Shown: positions 57,322-64,000 of the stretch, piece after piece
Layout: each line of letters opens with the position of its first letter
Numbering within the stretch: position 1 is the first letter of the stretch
From: Ricinus communis
Taxonomy: Eukaryota > Streptophyta > Magnoliopsida > Malpighiales > Euphorbiaceae
Assembly: GCF_019578655.1 (NCBI RefSeq)
Contig: NC_063258.1
Location: forward strand, 8,684,802-8,748,801
DNA: 64,000 nt
Reading direction: 5' to 3'
Notes under the pieces: model-generated
Told to the model about the DNA's origin: nothing
Databases searched by the model: none
What the model saw: only the letters and a program-made list of their open reading frames with translations
Made by a program: the position numbers and the translations under genes

Positions 57322-57966
57322 TCATGGTGAAAAGCAAACGTTGGGGATTGGCGACCATCCATCCTTCTTCCAAGCAAATGGCTTCAAATATCCGCTTAGA
57401 GGGATAATCGTCAACTTCCTCTTCCCGACAGTTAAGCAAGCTGCCAGTATGATGGGCAAGACTCGCTCCTCATATATTTGCACGTAGTCATGATGCTCTA
57501 GGGGCTCTTCCAATTTGAAAGCTGGAGTTTCAACAATTGGAAGGATCGTGATTGGGCAATTTCTTCGGGGAGTGTTGATGGTTTTCTTCAGTGCTTGGCT
57601 TGGTTCACTTGCTAGGAGAAACTCGAGCTCCTCCAAGACTTCTTCATTGGATAGCTCGTGCTCATCTTCCATCATCGAAGGGACTTGTGGAAAATCTACC
57701 AACAATTCCTCTAACTGCAACTCAACATCATCAACTGTACATTCCAGTTGGTAGTCTTTCAGAGGGATTATGTTTGCCTCTTCCTTTTCTGGTTCCATTT
57801 CCATGTTCAAGAAATCGTCCTGCACAGAAGCATTATCGTCAAACTTAGTAGATAAACCAGAAAAATTCTCACTGGGCATAGAAGTGATGGCGCTCAAATG
57901 CTCCTCGGATTTAGTAGCGTTTAATGGAGTTCCCCATTGTTCTGCCGCTAGTAACTGAAAGATCAA
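57322..57966 (-). CDS. 214-codon linker ORF of element F (Gag end fused to pre-RT, no protease)
   Basis: An open frame: LIFQLLAAEQWGTPLNATKS and EEHLSAITSMPSENFSGLS correspond to the Gag C-terminus. The protease is skipped, and the text goes on with VDDVELQLEELLVDFPQVPS, EDEHELSNEEVLEELEFLLA, LEEPLEHHDYVQIYEERVLP and IILAACLTV, equal to the protease-RT linker of D. It ends YLKPFAWKKDGWSPIPN at what would be the start of RT. The homologous segment in A has the same joints but is broken. It may be the C-terminal part of one original polyprotein with the zinc-knuckle ORF upstream (58498). Whether it is translated is unknown; no catalytic motif is present. Confidence 0.55.
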   Translation of the reverse strand: MIFQLLAAEQWGTPLNATKSEEHLSAITSMPSENFSGLSTKFDDNASVQDDFLNMEMEPEKEEANIIPLKDYQLECTVDDVELQLEELLVDFPQVPSMMEDEHELSNEEVLEELEFLLASEPSQALKKTINTPRRNCPITILPIVETPAFKLEEPLEHHDYVQIYEERVLPIILAACLTVGKRKLTIIPLSGYLKPFAWKKDGWSPIPNVCFSP

Positions 57967-58120
57967 GCCTACTTGATGCTCTATGTTCTTAATTGAGGCT
58001 TGTTAACCTTTAAGTACCCTCTCTATTTGTTGGAATCTTTCCTCAATACTTGTTATGAACCACATCATCAGCTCCTCTGACACTAACTCTTCATCTTGAG
58101 TTGAAGGTGCAAGATTAAAT

Positions 58121-58498
58121 TTACTGATGTAGTTGTTGAATTCCTAGTGGTTCTTGGCCATCTAAGCTCCATCCAAAGGGTGAATGAGTGCTCCACCCTT
58201 GATTGTAGGTGCTTCCATATGAGTCATTTGGCCAACTTCCCGTATAATTCACCTGTTCACAGTTATAAGAACAATGAGCAACATCACTATACAATGGACA
58301 ATCATTACACACATGTAAACCACAACAAAATTCACAAAAGACTTGAGATGAAAGGATAGGAGAAGAGAGTTGATCGGTAGCCCTACAAAACAATTCCACT
58401 CGAGCATCTAAAGATGCACGGGCATCCCAATTTTTAGCACTCTCTTGGTTCCTAATCCCATTTTCCAATGTGTCATACAAAGAGTTTGAATTTAGCAT
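58121..58498 (-). CDS. Zinc-knuckle protein ORF of element F (gag-derived, 125 codons)
   Basis: From MLNSNSLYDTLENGIRNQES it runs through RASLDARVELFCRATDQLSS to a complete knuckle FCEFCCGLHVCNDCP (C-x2-C-x3-H-x4-C, residues about 56-68). QVNYTGSWPNDSYGSTYNQG and WSTHSPFGWS follow, then a stop. The knuckle spacing and the aromatic, Asn-rich tail match the nucleocapsid end of Athila Gag; the capsid part is replaced by about 50 unrelated-looking residues. It lies about 170 bp after the primer site, where gag normally starts. An RNA-binding role in packaging element RNA is inference. Copies in A and E are damaged. Confidence 0.6.
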   Translation of the reverse strand: MLNSNSLYDTLENGIRNQESAKNWDARASLDARVELFCRATDQLSSPILSSQVFCEFCCGLHVCNDCPLYSDVAHCSYNCEQVNYTGSWPNDSYGSTYNQGWSTHSPFGWSLDGQEPLGIQQLHQ

Positions 58499-58635
58499 TG
58501 AACCTCCTTATCATTCACTATCTGAATCATAAACTTAAACTAAATAAATATGTACAAATAAAATAAAATAATTAAACAAATAAAAATAAAAATCATAAAA
58601 TAATAAGAAAGAAAAAAAATGGCTAAATTAACAAA

Positions 58636-58682
58636 TAGCAAATTTCACTCTAGTTTTCAAACATTCCCCGGCAACGGCACCA
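58636..58682 (-). other. Primer-binding site and leader of element F
   Basis: The minus strand from 58682 is TGGTGCCGTTGCCGGGGA, 17 of 18 bases complementary to the tRNA-Asp 3' end. It is followed by GTTTGAAAACTAGAGTGAAA, the leader shared with A, B, C and E. The site is good enough to prime synthesis. Confidence 0.88.
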
Positions 58683-58688
58683 AAAACT

Positions 58689-60164
58689 TGATGTGCGCTA
58701 TAATGTTAGCTACAATCTAAGGCAGTGTACCTATCGATGCAGTCTAGCACTAATGGCGAGTATCAAGGTCGTATTCCTCGAGAAAGTGAAAGCCCAGAGT
58801 TACTCCTTTGTTCTTTGTTATATTAACCTAAAATGGATAATGAATAATTTCTAAACTAACTATTAACTACAAGCTAAGTTCCGAGGGAGATGCAAGAGTA
58901 ATTGATAAATGAAATAATCAAGACAAGAAGACAAACCCAAAGGGAATCTAAACTAGTTGGCAACCGAACAAAAGATAAAGGATCGGTGAGTCTAATTATG
59001 CTACCCGTGGATGAATTCTTAACCGAATTCGGTTTCTCTCTCGAGATAACCGAATTCTTAAACCTAATAACCTAAAGTTGGAATCTCTTCCTAACGATTG
59101 ATTCTTAAATTAGCATTAAACTTTAATCCGCCTCTATTAAGCTTTGTTAATTCTTAATCCGGCTAGTTAATTATCCTTTTCTCTAAGCGATTATTAACCA
59201 GTTCTTGCTATTCAAAATTCCAATTGCCAAACGGATTTCTCAATCTCATAAAGCAATCTAAACATCACAATTCACAACGTCTCATGAATAATGCATAATC
59301 TTATTAATACTGAAAACAAGAAGAATACAAAACCAACTCAAACAATCCAACAATATAATATCAAGCCAACATAGTAAAGAAAAATGGATTAAATCAGTCT
59401 AGCTAAACATGTTCATGTTTAAAACAATCTAGGAAATCAATTACAATGAAAGAATAATGAAAATAAAACATGTACACCCTTTTCTCTCGAATTGGATGAA
59501 CAGCTCCAAATCTGGATCTACACTTTGATTAATCTCCCAAACTGCCTCTTGAATTGCTTCCACTACGGTTTTGCACTCGGAACCTTGTGATTTTGGGATT
59601 CTTACTCCCATGACTCTCTCTGCACTTTTCAATCTGCGGTGAACCCGACCGCCAGGACTCTATGTCACTCTTTTTCCTCTCCTATTTTCTACGAAAAATT
59701 CATTTTTCTTATATATTTAACTCAGCTCGGCCGTGTTCAAGGCCGTGCTGGTCAGCACGGCCGAAGTCCAGGCCGTGTTGAAACTGTGGATCTCACCAAG
59801 TAGGAATTCACCACGGTCGTGTTGCTCCCCGTGTTGGCCACCACGGGCCGTGCTGAAGGCCGTGGTGGCTACGGAAACCCTGCCCAAAGTGCAAATTTCA
59901 AGAATCAAAGCCAATGGTTGAGCACGGCCAGAGTCCAGGCCGTGCTCAATGTATGCATTGTGGGCTCTTGTCCGATATTGATGAATTCTCGTCCGTTTCC
60001 GCACGTATTGATCTATAATTGCTTAAACACCGATGATGGTCCTATAAATGTTCCTGAAATGCAAAAGAACACAAAACACGGGTGATCTGGGAATAAAAGC
60101 ACAATAATTGCTAAGAACATACGCAATAATATGCAAGCAAATATATGTAAAACTATGCTCATCA
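58689..60164 (-). repeat. 5' LTR of element F (family LTR-1)
   Basis: About 1476 bp. Minus-strand start TGATGAGCATAGTTTTACAT (60164), GC-rich block about 59730-59950 with a clean GGCCGTGCTGGTCAGCACGG palindrome near 59743-59762, TATA box near 59708-59718, and end GCGCACATCA next to the primer site. It lacks the 99-bp insertion of A's 3' LTR. Confidence 0.9.
59700..59950 (-). promoter_or_regulatory. LTR-1 promoter of element F
   Basis: The best-preserved LTR-1 promoter copy. On the minus strand the words CACGGCC, GGCCGTG and CAGCACGGCC alternate for about 220 bp and lead to AAATATATAAG. The 20-base inverted repeat near the TATA side could form a stable hairpin in single-stranded DNA. Confidence 0.55.
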
Positions 60165-61320
60165 ATGCGCCTTTGGCAGATTACCAACAGTGAAACAAAA
60201 AAATTTATGCTATTTTTCTTTTCCTTTTCCTTTTAATATTCCTCTATTTTATTTTAGTTTCTTTTCTTTTCTTTTTGCATTTCAATTTTATGTTATTTTC
60301 TTTCATTTTCCTTTCATGTTATGTTATTTTAGTAGAACACCTTGCTTTACCGTCTTGATATGTACATTTTATATGATCTTCATTTTTTATGATGTGCTAG
60401 TTATATGCTATACCCAATTTTAATTTTTCTAACACTGTGGACAGTGTTATACTCAAGTGTGGGGCAGGTATATGTGACTATATCCCTTAATTGTTTAAGG
60501 CAATGATAATGGACTATTCTTAGGATGTTAGGACCTAGGTTTTTCATGACATTTAAGTTTAGTTTATTCTTTTATAATTAATGACTTAATTCACACACTA
60601 GCAATTAATTGTCCCTCTCTATCTTTTGTTCTTGAATGCAATTTCACTGTATTCAATATGTCAATTTGGCCAGGTTAAACCGGTGTTACTTGAGTTCCTT
60701 GCAAATTTACAACCTTTGACTGTGAACTTTGATTATGCCAATCTCGTATTCAATATATGTGATGATTCAATTGATAAGTCTAAGAACCAATCACAAATTT
60801 GAGCCACTGCAAACGTGAGTTTTTGAACCAAAATTGAGCATCCATTGCACATTATGCTCATGAGCTGTACTTACTTTCGTTTCTAGAACTTGCTTTCTAA
60901 TGCTTGTTGAGGTTACATGAATTTTTGAATACCATTAGATGATTTGGGCAACTTAGGATTTCACCACATCTGGCCAAAAGCCTACCCTCTGTTTCCATTA
61001 GTCAGCCAGTTTGAGCCTTAACCTTTTCTTTATAACTTACACCTAATCACTAAACATACACCATTCTATACATATATCTTTCCTTTCACCTTGTATACTG
61101 AGTAATTATGTGTTATATTTCTGCATTTATGGAATCATAGTGCCTAACATTGTTCTAAATTCACTTAGTCTTTTAAGTCATTCTTTGATGCTCCCTTCAA
61201 TCCAAATTTGATAACTATTCTTATTATTTATGTCACTAATCATGCAGCCCCTATATAAGCTGTTGTAATATATATACATAGTATATATAAAAAAAAAGAA
61301 AGAAAAAAATTTCTAACTTA
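60165..61320 (+). other. Loose 3' non-coding region of an Athila-type element
   Basis: 60165-60420 is pyrimidine-rich (TTTTCTTTTCC runs) with nothing recognisable. From 60421 it parallels 6010-6960 of A with much divergence: the hairpin, GGCCAGGTTAAACCGGTGTTA near 60669, AGTCAGCCAGTTTGAGCCTT near 61000. No LTR or coding part is attached. The ORF 60190-60423 is low-complexity and rejected. Confidence 0.6.
60431..60448 (+). other. Conserved 3' hairpin AACACTG-TGGA-CAGTGTT
   Basis: A seven-base-pair perfect stem, homologous to the six-base-pair stem at 6013-6028 and again followed by CTCAAGTGTGGGG. The extra outer pair and changed loop keep the fold while the sequence drifts. Confidence 0.55.
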
Positions 61321-61333
61321 TTTCTTAGCTCTT

Positions 61334-62043
61334 ATCTTGGAATTTCTCTAAACCAAGATCGTTTAACTTTGGAGTTCCTACAACTCCACAGCCAAACAAT
61401 CAAAAGGCGCCTTATGTGATTAGTTCTAACTCTTTACATATATGTATCAACCATTCCCCGCCCCATTTCGATATGCAATTCGATTCATTCATGTACACCC
61501 GTACCTTAAAGTGCTGCCATTCTAGAAGCCTGCCATAAGCCGCTCCTTGTCCTTGCATCCTATCTTTGCCCTGGCGTCCACTTCCCGCCCTCGTCGGACT
61601 GCTTCTCCAGGTCAGGCTGTCACATGCCCACTAGCTTTTGTCTGGTTCATCCTCGAACCACACATCTGTTAGAGAGGTCTTGCTCTGATACCATTTGTAA
61701 CGACCTATAACCAAATCACATGAGATATTGTCCGCTTTGGACCCCTACTAGCCTCATGGTTTTGTCCCTTTGGCGGGTTCGAGAACTTTTTACAAGAGGT
61801 CCCCCATCTTGGGATTTCTCTAAACCAAGCACGTTTAACTTTGGAGTTCCTACAACTCCACAACCAAATAATCAAATGAGGCACCTTTTGGTTGTTTAGC
61901 CATAGAGTTGTAAGAACTCTAGAGAAACTCTACGATGGGGGACCTCTTGGGAAGTTTTCGAACCCACCAAAGGGACAAAATCGTGAGGCCAGTGGGGGCT
62001 CAAGCGGACAATATCTCATGTGATCTGGTTCTGGATCGTTACA
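61334..62043 (-). mobile_element. Cassandra-like TRIM with 5S-derived LTRs, rearranged
   Basis: 61682-61693 (GCTCTGATACCA) is, on the minus strand, TGGTATCAGAGC, the tRNA-Met primer site used by Cassandra and many other LTR elements. Two bases away the LTR begins on the plus strand as TGTAACGACC (61696). Within the LTR, minus-strand text GGAACTCCAAAGTTAAACGT then GCTTGG, ending GATGGGGGACCTCTTG, matches the 3' half of plant 5S rRNA. A partial third LTR lies at 61334-61418, with a short non-coding interior to 61681. At about 61876 the LTR is followed by an inverted copy (61876-62043) ending GATCGTTACA. Cassandra is defined by 5S sequence inside its LTRs; only half of the 5S is recognisable here. 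Confidence 0.75.
61793..61850 (-). other. 5S-rRNA-derived segment inside the Cassandra-like LTR
   Basis: On the minus strand: GAACTCCAAAGTTAAACGTG, CTTGG, then GATGGGGGACCTCTT. Plant 5S has GAACTCCGAAGTTAAGCGTG, CTTGG, then GATGGGTGACCTCCT. The box A-like part of the internal RNA polymerase III promoter is retained, but the 5' half of 5S is absent, so it is not a 5S gene. Confidence 0.7.
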
Positions 62044-62245
62044 TAAATCCTTATTAGTTAAGATTTAGGGTTTTCTAAGGCCTATATAAGGGTAGTACGA
62101 ATTTCGATGTGTAGAATTAAGTTGAATTTGAATGATAATTGGTCATTAAACCTAAAAGTTGTTTTTCTTTTTTGTCTTTCTATTCTTGTGTAGAATGCAT
62201 GCTTAAGAAACATTCAAGTAGATTGATCATCTTGTTATGGAGTGT
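62044..62245 (+). repeat. LTR-X fragment
   Basis: Close match to 31720-31900: GGGTTTTCTAAGGCCTATAT, AAGTTGAATTTGAATGATAA, GCATGCTTAAGAAACATTCA. TATATAAG is the TATA box. Truncated at the left by the Cassandra-like element. Confidence 0.6.
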
Positions 62246-63156
62246 ATGTGTGTGGATTTGCGTCTCATCCTGCTTAATCATCAAGCTAAGCCCTAATGCC
62301 ACTGGTCAAGCTTGTTAATTATGTTCTGATGATTCCTTACGCTAATCCTTGTATCATCAAGAGTCATCGGGCTTAGAGTAATAAGAAATAATAGAGATCT
62401 TAATGGTGCAAATCCTGAATCAAAATATTTGGGTGTGCCTCAATTAATCCAAGCACAAATGAGCCTGTTTTGATGTTTGGGAGGCAAAAAATGAAGAATA
62501 TTAGGCCGAAGTGTTATTAGATATTGCCCACACGAATTTCCCCTTATTTTTATTAAAGAATCATAGGAAAGCAATTAACAATCTCAAGCGGTGGCATTGG
62601 GACGTGACTTGATGATCAAGCAGCACGAGATGCCCCAGTACCTTCGGTCAAGCTTGTGAAAGCCCTCATTCTATAAGAAGAAGAAACTAGATGCTAAATA
62701 TGAAAAAAATAAAGAAAGATGAATAAACTAAAGTTAAATCAAGGACCAGCTTAACAAAAATAAGGGGAAATCTGCATAGGCCTACCTAGTAACACTATGA
62801 CCTAAACTACTTCATTATAAGTGTCCTAAACATCAAAAGGCTCCCATTCCCACTTCTTTTCACTTGGATTTATTGAATATATCATGATTCTCCCTTATGA
62901 GAGTGGATTCATATCTCATCCTGTTTGATCATCAAGCTAATCCCTAATGCCACCAGTCAAGCTTTTCAATTGCATTTCCATGATTTCTTATGCCAATCCT
63001 TGTGTCATCAGAAGTCCTTGTGTCTAGAGAAACAAGGAATGATGGAGATCCCAATGGTGTAAATCATGAATCGAAATATTTTGGCGTGTCTTGATTCTCG
63101 GCATTCCTCTTTCCTCCAAAAGATTTATTTATGATCAATCAAAGAATGATATTAAT
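62246..63156 (+). repeat. R repeat, forward orientation
   Basis: Landmarks: AGCTAAGCCCTAATGCCACT, then a deletion to the next unit near 62445, AAGCCCTCATTCTATAAG, CAGCTTAACAAAAATAAGGG at 62749, and TTGATCATCAAGC. It closely resembles 33480-34010, including private variants such as AAGGACNAGCTTAAC. Ends at the LTR start at 63157. No gene. Confidence 0.65.
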
Positions 63157-63192
63157 TGTAACACCCCAACTCAAACTTCCCATTGAATAGCA

Positions 63193-63210
63193 ATATATAT
63201 ATATATATAA
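63193..63210 (+). repeat. TA dinucleotide run
   Basis: About nine TA units inside the LTR. Short; no further claim. Confidence 0.9.
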
Positions 63211-63847
63211 CTTTGTAAACATAATTTACTACTTAGTTACAATATACATTCATACAATTTAAGTGGCATGACATACTTAATATATATAAGAAATATTTAT
63301 ACAGTAGTTTAATTCACACAAGTTCCCAAAATGCCCCAATGCTTTAGATAACTCCTCTGGCCCACCTGATAATATTGACTGATGCAAAAAGAGCAATGCA
63401 CAGCTAAGGCTATCTACAACTGCACTAACCTGAAAAAAAAATTTGCTAAGGAATGAGCTAGCGACTCAATAAGCATTTAATTTACTAAACTATAGTATAT
63501 TAGGCTAGAATTATCAAATCTTTATCAATACAGAAAATTATACCAACACTTAACTAACAATCACAAAATCAACCATTTCAGTTATTCTCATAAACATATA
63601 ATTTCATCTCAGGTAATGCAAATAATCTCAAACTCAACCAAGTCAAATAATTCAATTCCACATTATTTCTATCAAATTAGGATCAGATGACTCATCCTTA
63701 CATTTCCTCACATTTTTAAATTTCGGTAACCACTTGACAAGACTATCCTTGGCTCGGTCTTGCCATCTCACATACTCGGGTAGCTATCCGGCTCAGCTTT
63801 TCCGATCACACAATATCCATACAAAAGTCATCAATCCTTAATCACAA

Positions 63848-63915
63848 TCATTTCACTTCACAACACATCACAATCAATTCACTTCACAACACATCACAAT
63901 CAATTCACTTTATAA
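63848..63915 (+). repeat. 26-bp tandem repeat
   Basis: TTCACTTCACAACACATCAC plus AATCAA is repeated about two and a half times inside the truncated LTR. Probably a local slippage product. Confidence 0.8.
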
Positions 63916-64000
63916 CAAGCCAAAAACATAACTAATATCAACTCAGTCAACCAAGAAATTATCAAGTAATCAAACAACAGTCCCTACTCAATATACACAA

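Larger units (their letters stand above)
47932..60164 (-). mobile_element. Element F: full-length non-autonomous Athila element carrying nested insertions
   Basis: LTRs at 47932-49411 (3') and 58689-60164 (5'), primer site 58665-58682. Without the nested chromovirus (50927-56922) the internal region is about 3.3 kb and matches element A piece by piece. Its two coding stretches are more open than in A: a 125-codon zinc-knuckle ORF and a 214-codon linker ORF. Protease, RT, RNase H and integrase are absent. The two LTRs end differently at their 3' termini and no target duplication is visible (GTGGA on the left, ATGCG on the right), which suggests recombination between related elements after insertion. 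Confidence 0.85.
63157..64000 (-). repeat. Chromovirus-type LTR, cut by the window end
   Basis: TGTAACACCCCAACTCAAAC begins after GATATTAAT of R. The start is like that of the LTR at 51391, but the rest is different, so another family. CTGAAAAAAAAATTTGCTAA and CGACTCAATAAGCAT near 63430-63475 parallel CTGAAAAGAAAAATTTTGGA and CAGTAAATAAATAA at 51256-51306. Coding sequence is not reached. TTAAT before it may be a target duplication, not testable here. Confidence 0.6.

Noticed and set aside
61793..61965. 5S rRNA gene
   Set aside because: Only the 3' half is recognisable and it lies in LTRs next to a tRNA-Met primer site; no 5' half, no terminator in the right place.

Overview
This window is plant repetitive DNA. 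I see no credible host gene, tRNA, complete rRNA gene or CRISPR array in it. What can be recognised is layers of LTR retrotransposons nested in an older AT-rich repeat. The plant assignment rests on Athila-type Ty3/gypsy elements with tRNA-Asp primer-binding sites and DLGAS proteases, on a chromovirus with a C-terminal chromodomain, and on a Cassandra-like element with 5S-rRNA-derived LTRs and a tRNA-Met primer site. A eudicot is plausible, but the sequence does not identify the species. A run of exactly 500 N marks a scaffold gap.

Layout. 1-2855 is the old repeat, called R here: units of about 1 kb with a conserved W-box-type dyad and a TATA-like box. 2861-9146 is element A, a complete non-autonomous Athila derivative with a perfect 5-bp target duplication. 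9152-10748 is R again. 10749-11248 is the gap. 11249-14889 repeats 7034-10748 almost base for base and is most likely an unmerged contig overlap. 14890-18640 holds R, a solo LTR (15287-16564) and inverted fragments of another LTR (X). 18660-19631 is chromovirus debris. 19632-30174 is a scrambled set of Athila pieces: fragments of element C on the minus strand and the 5' two thirds of element B on the plus strand. 30175-35280 is R in alternating orientation. 35281-45416 is element D, a long but dead Athila on the minus strand, split by the small element E (39604-41804). 45417-46798 is a plus-strand LTR lying head to head with D's 5' LTR. 46799-47515 is a GC-rich minisatellite arranged as a large inverted repeat. 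47932-60164 is element F, a sister of A on the minus strand. F carries a chromovirus solo LTR, which itself carries a second, partly deleted copy of the same chromovirus, and both insertions have clean target duplications. 60165-61320 is a loose Athila 3' region, 61334-62043 is Cassandra-like, 62044-63156 is LTR X plus R, and from 63157 another chromovirus-type LTR runs off the window.

How the parts relate. A, F and E share a primer-binding site, a leader motif and a 3' hairpin with B, C and D. They keep a short zinc-knuckle ORF but lack protease, reverse transcriptase, RNase H and integrase. The simplest reading is that they moved using proteins from Athila relatives of the B/C/D kind. Nothing in the window could now supply those proteins: the RTs of C and D have each lost the motif A aspartate, and B has a deletion there. 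LTR families are numbered here by their 5' ends: LTR-1 (A, F), LTR-2 (15287 solo LTR, E), LTR-3 (B, C), LTR-4 (D, 45417, 19632). All four have a GC-rich block of CACGGCC/GGCCGTG words next to the TATA box.
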